A DNA stretch of 64,000 nucleotides, from positions 17,707 through 81,706 of the forward strand of contig DBDJ01000026.1 in NCBI GenBank assembly GCA_002293525.1. Direction: 5' to 3'. The notes under the pieces are model-generated. The model was not told the origin of the DNA and searched no databases. It was given only the letters and a program-made list of their open reading frames with translations. Position 1 is the first letter of the stretch. Every line of letters begins with the position of its first letter. Shown here one piece after another: positions 8,557 to 17,226 of the stretch. This DNA comes from Lachnospiraceae bacterium UBA935 (lineage in GTDB: Bacteria; Bacillota; Clostridia; Lachnospirales; Lachnospiraceae). The position numbers and the translations under genes are program-made.

Positions 8557-10017
8557 ATGAAAAAAATTGAAAATAAAATTATGCTGATTACTTATGCTGA
8601 CAGCATAAGTAAGAATCTGACGGAACTGGACGAGGTGATGGGGCGATATTTCCCCGGTTTGTTCGGCGGGCTGCATATCCTGCCCTTTTTCCCGTCTTCC
8701 GGTGACCGTGGCTTTGCCGTTGTCGACTATGATAGCGTCGATCCGGCATTCGGAACCTGGGAGGACATTGACCGGCTGGGCAGGGAATACTATCTGATGG
8801 TGGATTTTATGCTGAATCATGCTTCGGTGCGGTGTATGGAGTTCAAGGACTATATGGAACATGGTGACGACTCGCCCTACCGCGATTTGTTTATTCACTG
8901 GAATGAATTCTGGCCGGACGGTGAACCGAGCGAGGAGGAGCTGGCAGTGCTGTATCGGCGCAAAGAACAAGGCCCTTACTTTGAATTTACCCGCCAGGAC
9001 GGGAAGACCGTCAAGCTGTGGAATACTTTTTTTGCCGAGCAGGTGGATATCAATCCCTATACGACAGCAACCCGCGATTATTATGAACGCAATCTGCGTC
9101 GGCTGGCCGATCATGCCCCGCTGATTCGCTTTGATGCTTTCGCTTATGCGTCGAAGCGTCCCGGGACCAGTTGTTTCTTTGTTGAGCCGGAGATCTGGGA
9201 TGTGCTGGAGATCGGTATGGCTCCGCTAAAGGAGAGCGGTGCCGAGATTCTGCCGGAGATCCATGAGAATTACCAGATTCAGATGAAGATGGCTGAACGC
9301 GGTTACTGGGTCTATGATTTTGCGTTGCCGATGCTGCTGCTGCATGGGCTGAAGACCGGCCGCACGGATCGGCTGATCCATTGGCTGAAGATCTGCCCCC
9401 GGAAACAGTTTACCACCCTTGACACCCATGACGGCATCGGTGTCGTTGATGTAGCCGGGTTGCTGACGGATGAGGAGATTGAGCTGGTTCAAAAGGATGT
9501 TGGGAGGATTACCAAGCCAGCAGAAGAGTATATGAAGTTTCCCAGCTTTATTAAGAAGGATGACGGGAGGAAACAGACCTATCAGCTGATGTGTACTTAT
9601 TATTCGGCGCTTGACGGTGACGACGAGGCTTATCTGCTGGCCCGCCTCGTTCAGTTCTATGCACCGGGGATTCCGCAGGTTTATTATGTCGGTCTGCTGG
9701 CGGGGGAAAATGATATCGAGGCGCTGAAGCGTGGGGAAGAGCCGCGCAGCATTAACCGCCATACGTATTCGTCGGAGGAGATCGAAGAGGCGGTCAGTTC
9801 ACCGTTATTGATCCGTTTGTTTGAGGTGATGCGGTTCCGTAACAGCTATCCGGCTTTCAGTGGGGATATAGCGGTGGATGATGAATTGGAAAGCGGGCTG
9901 TTGTCAGTGGTCTGGCGGCAGGGGGAGTATCGCACGGCACTGCGGGCTGATTTTCGGACGAAGTCTTACCAGATTACGTATTATGATGTGGAGAGCAGAG
10001 AAGAACGGGAACTGTAA
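8557..10017 (+). CDS. Sucrose-phosphorylase-family enzyme (GH13 subfamily 18)
   Basis: The 486-residue protein follows the sucrose phosphorylase fold throughout. The nucleophile is Asp193 in LIRFDAFAYASK, the acid/base Glu234 in EILPEIHEN, and the stabiliser Asp292 in TLDTHDGIGVVD. The spacing is nearly identical to the known bifidobacterial enzyme. YDFALPMLLLHGLKTG and FYAPGIPQVYYVG are further family blocks. Such enzymes split sucrose with phosphate to glucose-1-phosphate and fructose in the cytoplasm. Close relatives act on sucrose 6'-phosphate, glucosylglycerol or glucosylglycerate, and I cannot choose between them from sequence. It follows the importer 1 permeases and precedes an esterase. 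Confidence 0.88.
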   Translation: MKKIENKIMLITYADSISKNLTELDEVMGRYFPGLFGGLHILPFFPSSGDRGFAVVDYDSVDPAFGTWEDIDRLGREYYLMVDFMLNHASVRCMEFKDYMEHGDDSPYRDLFIHWNEFWPDGEPSEEELAVLYRRKEQGPYFEFTRQDGKTVKLWNTFFAEQVDINPYTTATRDYYERNLRRLADHAPLIRFDAFAYASKRPGTSCFFVEPEIWDVLEIGMAPLKESGAEILPEIHENYQIQMKMAERGYWVYDFALPMLLLHGLKTGRTDRLIHWLKICPRKQFTTLDTHDGIGVVDVAGLLTDEEIELVQKDVGRITKPAEEYMKFPSFIKKDDGRKQTYQLMCTYYSALDGDDEAYLLARLVQFYAPGIPQVYYVGLLAGENDIEALKRGEEPRSINRHTYSSEEIEEAVSSPLLIRLFEVMRFRNSYPAFSGDIAVDDELESGLLSVVWRQGEYRTALRADFRTKSYQITYYDVESREEREL

Positions 10018-10151
10018 TCGGCGGAACTGGTTACAGGTTGCAGTGTTGTGAAACAGTAAGGGTTGCGGCTGAGAGTAGTAGGAATATAATAAGGGACAAG
10101 AAAAAATAATAAGAATAAACTATAAGAGAAAAAAGATAAGGAGATGATATT

Positions 10152-10991
10152 ATGTCACTGATGACTTATAATTATGAAAGCGAATATCTTGGAGGAAATC
10201 ATCAGATCAGCGTTATTATGCCGGACAAGCCCCGTGAGATAGCGCCGGAGGATTTTTATCGCAGCGGAGAGAAGTACAAGGTGTTATGGCTGCTGCACGG
10301 AACCTTTGGAGACAATACCGACTGGATCCGGCGCACGAATATCGAACTCTATGCATCCCGGCGGAATCTGGTCGTTGTCATGCCGGCGGCGTTGAATTCC
10401 AACTACTCTAACTGGAATGAGTTTATGATGGGCTACCGGATGTATGATTACCTTACCGCCGAGCTGATGCCATTGATCTATGGCTGGCTTCCGGTTTCCG
10501 ACCGGAGAGAGGATAATTTTATCGCCGGCCTGTCGATGGGCGGGCGGGGAACCATTAAATATGCCGTCAATTTTCCGGAGCGCTTTGCCGCCGCCGCGGT
10601 ATTGTCTGCCGCGCCGCAGGATTTTCAGCAGATGCGGCCTGGTCATGAAGAGATGATGCTGGATACGGAGAATTTCCGCCTGAAACGGTCCCTGAATAAT
10701 GCCGGCGGTCTGGCGGCCTTTATTGCTTCCCATGAAAATGTCTGGGATATTATCGACCGGAAGGCCGGAACCGGCACGCTGCCGCGGCTGCTCTTTGCCT
10801 GCGGGGAAGACGACAGCCTGATATACCGCAACTTGATGATATTTAAGGAGCACTGCAAGGAGATCGGTTTAGAGGCCGAATGGTTTACGTTGCCGGGGTA
10901 TAAACATGAGTGGAGTTTTTGGGATCTGGCTATTCAGGAAGCGCTTAAGTTCTTTGGCTTGACTGATGCCGATGCCGGTAATCCTTTTTAA
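10152..10991 (+). CDS. Cytoplasmic esterase, esterase D / CE1-like alpha/beta hydrolase
   Basis: The 279-residue alpha/beta hydrolase has a complete visible triad: nucleophile Ser128 in GLSMGG, the acid in FACGEDDS, and the histidine in GYKHEW, with an oxyanion segment WLLHGTFGD. No signal peptide is present, so it works inside the cell. The fold is shared by tributyrin esterases, S-formylglutathione hydrolases and acetyl/feruloyl esterases of CE1. Four paralogues occur at 20886, 21698, 29289 and 30239. The start at ATG 10152 is behind AAGGAGATG. It lies in line with the importer and GH13, so a role in removing acyl groups from imported sugars is a reasonable inference. Confidence 0.87.
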   Translation: MSLMTYNYESEYLGGNHQISVIMPDKPREIAPEDFYRSGEKYKVLWLLHGTFGDNTDWIRRTNIELYASRRNLVVVMPAALNSNYSNWNEFMMGYRMYDYLTAELMPLIYGWLPVSDRREDNFIAGLSMGGRGTIKYAVNFPERFAAAAVLSAAPQDFQQMRPGHEEMMLDTENFRLKRSLNNAGGLAAFIASHENVWDIIDRKAGTGTLPRLLFACGEDDSLIYRNLMIFKEHCKEIGLEAEWFTLPGYKHEWSFWDLAIQEALKFFGLTDADAGNPF

Positions 10992-11042
10992 CGGACTAGA
11001 TATTTATTTATATAATGTTATTTAGATAATAAATCAGTTATA

Positions 11043-11079
11043 ATTAGGGAAACGCTGATGCAGCGTTTCCCGCGCCGGA
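11043..11079. repeat. Dispersed 25-bp palindrome, copy 2
   Basis: The arms GGGAAACGCTG (11047-11057) and CAGCGTTTCCC (11061-11071) flank ATG. Its 37-base surroundings equal the inverted copy at 4714-4747. It lies in the short gap before the next gene, about 20 bases ahead of that gene's ribosome site. Confidence 0.8.
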
Positions 11080-11099
11080 TTTGCGGCAGGAGGTTTACT

Positions 11100-12287
11100 A
11101 TGAAGGTTGATTTTGCGCCATTAACCGATTATCTGGATTCTTTGGAAGGCCGGTATGGCATACCGGCTCTGGATCTGAAAATAACGCATCATCATCGACC
11201 AGTTTATCGGCATATGTGCGGATACGCGGACTATGACCGGCTGGTTCCGCTTAACGAGCGGAATCTGTTTTATCTCTATTCCATGACCAAGGTCATCACG
11301 ATAACGGCGGTACTCCAGCTTATCGAGCAGGGACGGCTGGGTTTCTATGATGAGCTGCGGGAATATCTGCCGGAATATGGCATCATGCGGGTGGCGGATG
11401 ATTTTGCAATCAACAAATTTCCGATTCATTGGCCGGGAACGGATGTGCCCTGTCATCTGGCGCATGACTCCATTCGTATCATTGATCTGATGACCATGAC
11501 AGCAGGGTTTTCCTATGATACCACGGCCTTGGCAATCCGTCAGGCGGTGGAAAAAAGCGGCGGCCGTGCCGGAACCCGGGAGATAGTCCGGGCGATGGCT
11601 GACATGCCGCTGATCTATGAGCCGCGAACCCGCTGGAGTTACAGTCTGGCCCATGATGTTCTGGGGGCGGTCATCGAAGCGGTGACCGGTATGACATTGG
11701 GTGCCTATTTATCCACCAACCTATTTGCGCCCTTGAAGATTGATGATTTCTTTTTCCGTGATAAAGGGCCGGTCAGGGAGCGGCTTGCGGCACAGTATGC
11801 CGTTGACATGGAAACCGGGGCGATGGCGGCCGCCGGGTTAAGCAATGCCTTTCAGTTTACCCAAGCCTATGAAAGCGGCGGAGCCGGGCTAATCACCACC
11901 ACCGATGCTTACAGTGCTGTACTGGATGCCTTATGTAATGGCGGATGTGCAGCCGATGGTACTCGTATTCTCAGCGAGCAGTCGGTTGCGCGGTTAAGCT
12001 GCGGTTATCTGACCGGTGTCATGCGGACTGATTTTCAGACGACCGGTAAGGTCGGTTATAATTATGGGCTGGGCGTTCGGGTAATGAGTGATCCGAAAGC
12101 TTCTAAAAGCCCACTTGGTGAATTTGGCTGGGATGGGGCAGCCGGTTCATATGGCTTGGCAGATCCGTCCAATCATCTTAGTATCTGTTATATCCAGCAT
12201 ATTCTGGGCATGCGTGTCGCCTACGATGTCATTCACCCGACGATTCGCGATCTGGCTTATGAAGCTCTTGGGCTGGCTGCATTTTAA
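11100..12287 (+). CDS. Beta-lactamase-family serine hydrolase (class C / EstB-like esterase)
   Basis: The 395-residue protein starts at ATG 11100 behind CAGGAGGTTTAC; the longer frame from 11058 would run through the repeat element and has no site. The SxxK motif is Ser61-Met-Thr-Lys64 (LYSMTKVI), the second motif is Tyr181-Ser-Leu, and the third-strand region appears as FGWDGAAGSYGLADP. These belong to the class C beta-lactamase/DD-peptidase superfamily. No signal peptide is visible, which argues against a cell-wall role and for a cytoplasmic esterase of the EstB type. It follows another esterase and may share its transcript. Substrate unknown. Confidence 0.85.
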   Translation: MKVDFAPLTDYLDSLEGRYGIPALDLKITHHHRPVYRHMCGYADYDRLVPLNERNLFYLYSMTKVITITAVLQLIEQGRLGFYDELREYLPEYGIMRVADDFAINKFPIHWPGTDVPCHLAHDSIRIIDLMTMTAGFSYDTTALAIRQAVEKSGGRAGTREIVRAMADMPLIYEPRTRWSYSLAHDVLGAVIEAVTGMTLGAYLSTNLFAPLKIDDFFFRDKGPVRERLAAQYAVDMETGAMAAAGLSNAFQFTQAYESGGAGLITTTDAYSAVLDALCNGGCAADGTRILSEQSVARLSCGYLTGVMRTDFQTTGKVGYNYGLGVRVMSDPKASKSPLGEFGWDGAAGSYGLADPSNHLSICYIQHILGMRVAYDVIHPTIRDLAYEALGLAAF

Positions 12288-12314
12288 GTAATTATAATAT
12301 TATTTAAATTCAAA

Positions 12315-12343
12315 TTGTATTTACCAATATTATGTGATAATAT
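12315..12343 (+). promoter_or_regulatory. Promoter of the small toxin-like gene
   Basis: TTGTAT (12315-12320), a 17-base spacer and TAATAT (12338-12343) form a good vegetative promoter pointing toward the 32-codon gene. The transcript would begin near 12350 and carry a 160-base leader. Confidence 0.55.
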
Positions 12344-12509
12344 TCTGTTATGCCAAATTATTGGCGGGGTGCTACCAGATACGGTAGGCGGGAAAACCCT
12401 CTTCCAGAGGACTATGGTTCTCTTAGAGGGACTGTGGCTCTCTGTTTACATAAAGCAATCTGTTGTATGTTATATGCGACGGAAATCTTATGATAGAGAG
12501 GGATATGCC

Positions 12510-12608
12510 ATGATAAGTATAACGGGCTTAATTGCTGTATTAGACTTTTTGCTGACTGCTTTCGGTCTTGGTTATACGATCGGAAGCCATAAAACACAAA
12601 AAAAATAA
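12510..12608 (+). CDS. Small hydrophobic peptide, probable type I toxin (holin-like)
   Basis: A 32-residue ORF starts at ATG 12510 behind AGAGAGGG. The peptide has one membrane segment (ITGLIAVLDFLLTAFGLGYTI) and a basic tail (SHKTQKK), the usual form of type I toxins such as Fst/TxpA and the putative holin-like toxins of Firmicutes. The ORF is preceded by a long leader with its own promoter (12315-12343). Its stop codon lies within a hairpin that terminates in both directions, and a strong promoter (12694-12722) fires back across its 3' end. This layout, rather than sequence identity, supports the call. An alternative is a plain small membrane protein. Confidence 0.6.
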   Translation: MISITGLIAVLDFLLTAFGLGYTIGSHKTQKK

Positions 12609-12640
12609 ACCGCCAAAGCCTACCAAACTTTCGGTTTATT
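12602..12640. terminator. Bidirectional terminator inside the toxin 3' end
   Basis: AAATAAACCG and CGGTTTATTT pair around a 19-base loop. The plus strand continues with TTTTTA and the minus strand with TTTTTTTG, so either transcript could end here. The toxin stop codon TAA (12606-12608) is part of the left arm. Confidence 0.6.
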
Positions 12641-12687
12641 TTTATTAACCAAACAGGGTTTTTCTGTCTATCGGTAGCACCCTTTAT
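12602..12687 (-). ncRNA. Putative antisense antitoxin RNA
   Basis: A promoter with TTGACA (12717-12722), 17 bases and TAAAAT (12694-12699) points left. An RNA starting near 12687 would run about 85 bases to the hairpin at 12602-12640, overlapping the toxin 3' end by a few codons. Its 5' part contains GGGTGCTACC followed by GATA and AAAACCC. The same order is found at the 5' end of the toxin transcript (12367-12400), so the two RNAs begin with matching motifs in inverted orientation. Confidence 0.5.
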
Positions 12688-12693
12688 ATCATT

Positions 12694-12722
12694 AATTTTA
12701 GCATTATATGAGAGGTCTGTCA
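12694..12722 (-). promoter_or_regulatory. Promoter of the antisense RNA
   Basis: Consensus -35 TTGACA, a 17-base spacer and -10 TAAAAT on the minus strand, next to the 3' end of the LacI-family gene. It does not point toward any coding gene other than the antisense overlap with the small peptide. Confidence 0.6.
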
Positions 12723-12774
12723 AATAAAAAGTCCCCAAATAAAAAGTTCCCAAATAACTGACTCATTTTAGATT

Positions 12775-13776
12775 TTAACAACCTTTTAACGTCGAGTTCC
12801 TCTCCACCAATTCCACCGGCAGGATAGAACGTTCCGGCACCGGCTTGCCGTCGATCTTACGGATTAAGAGATCAACCGCGCATTCGCCCATGGCAGCAAT
12901 AGGCTGGGCGATGGTGGTCAGCTTCAGCAATCCGGCGACTTCCAGGCCGTCATAGCCGACGATGGGCAATTCGGAAAAGACCGAACCGGCCATCTGCTCG
13001 GCACAGATCAGTTTAGCGGCCAGCATGTCGCCCGTGATAAATATCCCGTCAATATGGGGGTGCTTCTGTAGGTATTTAACCAGCTTGTCGGCCAGAAGCG
13101 TCCCGTCCGCATCCGCTTCATCGGTTTCTTTCATGTCATCCATGGTGACCAGAAGTTCGGAACAATCAAGGCCTTCTCCGGCACAAGCATCACGGAAGCC
13201 CCGGTAACGCAGGCTCATCATCATATAATCCGGAACATCGATGCCAAAAAGCAGTGGATGTCGGCAGCCGGCATTGATCAGTGCCTGGGCGGCCTGGGTA
13301 CCGCCGCTGTGATTGTCGGCTGTGACCGAAGGGATGCCCTTTATTTCCCGGTCAATGCTGACTAAAGGAAGTTCATAGTCGGCATAGATTCCGGCATCGC
13401 CCATACGGCTGCACAGCAGGATGCCGGCTACTTTGTTGGCCTGAAGCATATCCAGCATCTCCAGCTCACGTTCCTGTTGACGGTTGGATTTGCACAGAAG
13501 CAATTTATACCCTCGGTCATAGCAGGCTTCCTCAACGGCATCAGTCAGACGGCTGAAGAAGCTGTAGTCAATCAGCGGAACCACCAAGCCGATGATATGG
13601 CTCCGTTTGGTTTGTAATGCACGGGCCATTTCATTGGGGTGGTAATTCAGTTCTTTCATCACCTTATGGACTTTTTTGCGGGTTTTTTCACTGATCGCTC
13701 CACGGTTATTCATAATCCGTGACACGGTCGCAACCGATACCCCGGCCTCTCTTGCCACATCTTTAATTGTTGACAT
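12775..13776 (-). CDS. LacI-family transcriptional regulator
   Basis: The 333-residue protein has the N-terminal LacI helix-turn-helix TIKDVAREAGVSVATVSRIMNN and hinge ALQTKRSHIIGLVVP, then a periplasmic-binding-protein-like sugar sensor domain (DGIFITGDMLAA, PIVGYDGLEVA). It should bind a centrally symmetric CG operator as a dimer and release it, or bind it, in response to a sugar. Candidate sites at three promoters in this window (17180, 17259, 22566) share the core AAACGTTTA. The gene is read from an extended -10 promoter at about 13834. The start at ATG 13776 has GAGGGATAATA. It lies upstream of, and convergent in theme with, the esterase genes. Confidence 0.92.
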   Translation of the reverse strand: MSTIKDVAREAGVSVATVSRIMNNRGAISEKTRKKVHKVMKELNYHPNEMARALQTKRSHIIGLVVPLIDYSFFSRLTDAVEEACYDRGYKLLLCKSNRQQERELEMLDMLQANKVAGILLCSRMGDAGIYADYELPLVSIDREIKGIPSVTADNHSGGTQAAQALINAGCRHPLLFGIDVPDYMMMSLRYRGFRDACAGEGLDCSELLVTMDDMKETDEADADGTLLADKLVKYLQKHPHIDGIFITGDMLAAKLICAEQMAGSVFSELPIVGYDGLEVAGLLKLTTIAQPIAAMGECAVDLLIRKIDGKPVPERSILPVELVERNSTLKGC

Positions 13777-13833
13777 TATTATCCCTCGTGACCTGGCCCA
13801 CAGGAAAATATTTTGGTACCTGTTAGCAGAAAC

Positions 13834-13842
13834 AGTATATCA
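13834..13842 (-). promoter_or_regulatory. Extended -10 promoter of the LacI-family gene
   Basis: On the minus strand TGATATACT forms an extended -10 element; the -35 region is weak. Upstream, toward 13890, the motif TTTTCGTACAT is repeated in tandem, a possible binding site for a regulator of this gene. Confidence 0.4.
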
Positions 13843-13940
13843 CATTTGTTGGCAGATTCACAGAAATATTTTGGCTATTTTCGTACATGTTTTCGTACAT
13901 AAGTACCACTTGGATTACACATTATTGTGAAAAACCCCTA

Positions 13941-15434
13941 TCATTTTCTCATCGGTGGCAGAGCTTCATCTTTTAAAATATCCCGGATCAGGTCAGCCAT
14001 ATTCGCGGACAGCACAGCAAAGTGATCGGTGACATACACAACCCCCTCGCAGGACGTAACATGCAGGTTGTAAAAATAAGACGCAAACCATTCCACGGAA
14101 ACCAGCAGCTCTTGGCCGACATGCAAGGCCTCACAATACATGCTGCGCATTTCATTGTCAATGACGCAGCCGATGCTGCCTCTGGCAAACTGTAGCCGTC
14201 GTCCGTCAGGCAGCATCATCACCGCCGTCAAGCCATCCTCAGACGGCTGATACTGAGCTCCAAAGACCTCCGCCAAAAACGCTAACGGAACGCAGACATA
14301 TTCGCCACGGACTTTTTGTCCGCCATTTAAGCCGTGATATTTAAGCTTTTGCCACTTTACCGCCGCCGTGCTTAAGGTGACTACTTGGTTGTTCAGCCAA
14401 GCCGAGGCGTGACCGCCGGTTACCGCAAAGGCAAATTCATCGCCCTGACGCGGCAGGATTGTTTCCGTGTGTTCGATGCTGCCGTCGGCCAGTCTTCTGG
14501 TTCCAGAAAATAAATAATCCCAGTAGAGAAAAGCCTCGTCCAAGGTCTGGCCGTGATCGCGGTTCTTAATATCCAAGTAAACCAGATCAGCTTTTTTCCC
14601 CTTATAAAAAGCCAGGTTATCCTCGCCGGTAATCTTAATCTGCGGCAGCGGATCACATTCATTCAGATACATCCAATAAAAACGGTTGACTTTGTTCACC
14701 ATAAATTCATCATAATTCTTACCCGGCGGCAAGCCGTTTGTCTCTGGCCGGGATTGCCAGACCGCCAGATGTCCGGACCGGTTGATCATCTTCCCCTCTT
14801 TATCAAAGATCAGCGGCGGCTCGCTCGGCCCGCCTGATCCGGCCGCGCCGGCCAGGATGTGGCCAAAATTTCTGGCGAACTGCCCGGTCATGAGATTGCC
14901 CAGCGACATCCCCTGCATGAAGATCCGTCCCTCATCAATATTATATTTGGTTTTCATCAGCTCGATCAGCCCCAGGAAAGTTTTGACATCATGATTGTCC
15001 TCAATCTCCTTAGGCACGTCAAAGCTTGGCAGCCCGACCCGGCTGTTACCCTCCGCATCATCCGTTATACCGGGAATGGCCCACATGCGCTGCTCATGCG
15101 CATCGGGAAAAACACAGATAAAACCTTCCCGGTCGGCCACCAGTGTCCAGGATGTATAGATTGCGTGGCCCCACCCGGTCATCAGGCCGCCGTGTACGCC
15201 GATGACCAGCGGTGTCTTCTGTTTAGGATCGTAGCTTTCCGGAACATATTCATACCAGACATCGGTCAGGCCGTCGGCCACCACGTCCTCGAATCTTTGG
15301 AGACGGGCGGGATATACGATGGAGTTATTGCCGTTTTCATTGACCACCACGTCGGTTGTCTTAATGATTTCCGGTAGATAATCCCGGTTCGCGTCATCCG
15401 GTGTTCCCGGCAAAAGCTTTACTTTGTATTCCAT
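13941..15434 (-). CDS. PHB-depolymerase-like esterase with C-terminal stalk (copper-amine-oxidase-N-like) domain
   Basis: The 497-residue two-part protein has an alpha/beta hydrolase domain (about 20-330) with oxyanion HGGLMTGWG, nucleophile Ser177 in GMSLG and a likely catalytic His294 in RDHGQT. It matches the PHB depolymerase / LpqC / feruloyl-esterase group. The part after about residue 345 (VCVPLAFLAEVFGAQY, YCEALHVGQELLVSVEWFAS) resembles the repeated stalk domain usually found in secreted proteins. There is no signal peptide. It is 45 percent or more similar by eye to the gene at 15565, a tandem duplicate. The start at ATG 15434 has GAGGAAGAAAATT. Likely substrates are esterified sugars, not PHB. 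Confidence 0.8.
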   Translation of the reverse strand: MEYKVKLLPGTPDDANRDYLPEIIKTTDVVVNENGNNSIVYPARLQRFEDVVADGLTDVWYEYVPESYDPKQKTPLVIGVHGGLMTGWGHAIYTSWTLVADREGFICVFPDAHEQRMWAIPGITDDAEGNSRVGLPSFDVPKEIEDNHDVKTFLGLIELMKTKYNIDEGRIFMQGMSLGNLMTGQFARNFGHILAGAAGSGGPSEPPLIFDKEGKMINRSGHLAVWQSRPETNGLPPGKNYDEFMVNKVNRFYWMYLNECDPLPQIKITGEDNLAFYKGKKADLVYLDIKNRDHGQTLDEAFLYWDYLFSGTRRLADGSIEHTETILPRQGDEFAFAVTGGHASAWLNNQVVTLSTAAVKWQKLKYHGLNGGQKVRGEYVCVPLAFLAEVFGAQYQPSEDGLTAVMMLPDGRRLQFARGSIGCVIDNEMRSMYCEALHVGQELLVSVEWFASYFYNLHVTSCEGVVYVTDHFAVLSANMADLIRDILKDEALPPMRK

Positions 15435-15494
15435 AATTTTCTTCCTCTGCTTTCTTTTTATTTGTAAGTTTAGCTTCCATAGTTTCCATAGTAC

Positions 15495-15534
15495 TGATGG
15501 CTATAGTATTATGGCTATAGTTTTGATGGCTATG
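15495..15534. repeat. Short tandem repeat between the two paralogous esterases
   Basis: GATGGCTATAG and variants occur three times in 14-15 base steps between the two esterase genes. No gene or promoter is visible in it. Confidence 0.55.
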
Positions 15535-15564
15535 CGGCGCTAATATATGCGGTGGAGACCGGTA

Positions 15565-17064
15565 TTATATCTGCTTGCCATCCAGGATATCATGAATCAG
15601 ATCAGCCATGAATGCAGATAATTCGTTGTAATGATCGGTAACATAAACGACGTCGCCGCAGCTTGAAACATGGTAGTTAAATAAAGCACGCATAAACCAT
15701 TCGATGGAGACATAGAGTTCATGGTCTTGATAAACGGCTTCACAGTACATGGCTTTGAGCTGCCGGTCAATCACGCAGCCGATACTGCCGCGGGCAAACT
15801 GTGTCTGCCTTCCGTCCGCCAGAGACAGCGTTACTGACTGACCGTCATGTTCGCTTTGATAAGCGGCATCGAAGACTTGCGCCAGAAATGACAGCGGTAC
15901 ACACAGATATTCGCCGCGGACTTTTTCACCGCCTTCCAGTCCGTGATACTTTAATTTCGTCTGTTTAAAGGCTGCGGCGGCCATCTCTATGACCTGATTC
16001 CCGAACCAGGCGTGGCTACAGCCGGCTGATACCGCCACCGCCCACGCATCGCCGCTCCGGGTCAGCATGGTCGGATCGGAACAGACTGAGCCGTCTGGCT
16101 TACGGCTTAATCCTGAGAAGAAATAATCCCAGACTAGGAAAGCGTCGTCAAAGGTCTGACCGTGGTCACGGTTCTTAATATCCAGAAAGACCAGATCGGC
16201 TTGTTTTCCTTTATAAAAGGCCCAATTATGCTCCCCCTCAATCCGGATCGCTGGAAGCTGCTCACAACGGTTAAGTTGTTGCCAATAATGCAAGTTGTCC
16301 CGGCAAGCCGTCAGTTCGTCGGAGCGATTCTCCGGAATCTGATTCAGCTCCGGCATCGACTGCCAAAACGGCAGTGGGCCGCCCTCATTCACGATATCGC
16401 CATCCTGATCATACAAAAGCGACGGGAAGGTAAAGCAGCCGGATCCGGCCGCCCCGGCCAAGAGATGGCCATAATGCCGGGCAAACAGAGAAGTCATCAT
16501 ATTACCCATCGACATTCCCTGCATAAAGATTCGCTCGGGGTCGATATGATAGGTCTTTTTCATCCGTTCAATCAGATTCAGGATTAATATCACATCAGGA
16601 TTGTCACTGATGTTCTCCGGTGCCGGGGTTACTTCCGGCGGAATATCCGGTTCGGCGGCGGACGTTCTGTGCCAGTCACCCCAATGAACCTGCCAGAAGC
16701 GGTCCAGATGAGCATTGGGAAAAACAACGATAAAGCCGTCGCGCTCCGCCGCCAAAGTCCAGGAAGTATACACCGCCTGTCCCCAGCCGGTCATCATCCC
16801 GCCATGTAAGGATATCACCAACGGGGTTTTAACGGCGGGGTTATAGCTGGCCGGGACATATTCATACCATTCGTCTTCTTTGTCGTTTACATTGTTACTA
16901 ACAAGCAGACTGTGATGTTCCGTCAGACGGACGGGATAAGGCTGGGAATTGTTCCCGTTTTCGTTGACTACGATTCGGGTACCCTTAAGTTGTTCCGGCA
17001 GGTAATCCCGGTTGGCATCATCCGGTTCACCCGGATACAGTTTCATGTCCATATTCATATCCAT
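15565..17064 (-). CDS. PHB-depolymerase-like esterase with C-terminal stalk domain (paralogue)
   Basis: The 499-residue paralogue of the 13941 product. It has oxyanion HGGMMTGWG, nucleophile Ser185 in GMSMG, a likely catalytic His301 in RDHGQT and the same C-terminal stalk-like domain (VPLSFLAQVFDAAYQ, ARGSIGCVIDRQ). It lacks a signal peptide. The N-terminus begins with the odd repeat MDMNMDM. The start at ATG 17064 follows AGGAGGACTC. Its promoter (17158-17186) carries an operator identical to that of the 22519 gene, so a LacI-type repressor probably controls it together with the downstream paralogue 130 bases away. Expected to deacylate imported sugars in the cytoplasm; the substrate is inference. 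Confidence 0.8.
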   Translation of the reverse strand: MDMNMDMKLYPGEPDDANRDYLPEQLKGTRIVVNENGNNSQPYPVRLTEHHSLLVSNNVNDKEDEWYEYVPASYNPAVKTPLVISLHGGMMTGWGQAVYTSWTLAAERDGFIVVFPNAHLDRFWQVHWGDWHRTSAAEPDIPPEVTPAPENISDNPDVILILNLIERMKKTYHIDPERIFMQGMSMGNMMTSLFARHYGHLLAGAAGSGCFTFPSLLYDQDGDIVNEGGPLPFWQSMPELNQIPENRSDELTACRDNLHYWQQLNRCEQLPAIRIEGEHNWAFYKGKQADLVFLDIKNRDHGQTFDDAFLVWDYFFSGLSRKPDGSVCSDPTMLTRSGDAWAVAVSAGCSHAWFGNQVIEMAAAAFKQTKLKYHGLEGGEKVRGEYLCVPLSFLAQVFDAAYQSEHDGQSVTLSLADGRQTQFARGSIGCVIDRQLKAMYCEAVYQDHELYVSIEWFMRALFNYHVSSCGDVVYVTDHYNELSAFMADLIHDILDGKQI

Positions 17065-17157
17065 CTTAGAGTCCTCCTGGCAAGCCGATCATTTGTCAGA
17101 AAAGTGCGTAATAATCCGTGGTATCAATCTTAACATTATAAGCTTGCCCGCATTCAT

Positions 17158-17197
17158 AGTATATCATGTAGAAATTTTTATGTCAAACGTTTACATT
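17158..17197 (-). promoter_or_regulatory. Promoter and overlapping LacI-type operator for the paralogous esterases
   Basis: On the minus strand TTGACA (17181-17186), 17 bases, TATACT (17158-17163). The 18-base operator at 17180-17197 with core AAACGTTTA covers the -35 element, so binding would block transcription. The same 18 bases occur at 22566-22583 in the same position relative to another esterase promoter. Confidence 0.75.
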
Positions 17198-17226
17198 ATT
17201 TATTGCTATTGTGTTTTGCGTTGATA

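Noticed and set aside
8500..9114. Long minus-strand ORF opposite the GH13 gene (and similar ones at 9226-9762, 10284-10853, 11121-11654, 23840-24382)
   Set aside because: They lie entirely opposite well-supported genes, have no ribosome sites and no recognisable domains; they are shadows caused by codon bias.
12315..12608. 97-residue version of the small membrane peptide
   Set aside because: That start coincides with the promoter; the ribosome site AGAGAGGG fits the ATG at 12510 only.
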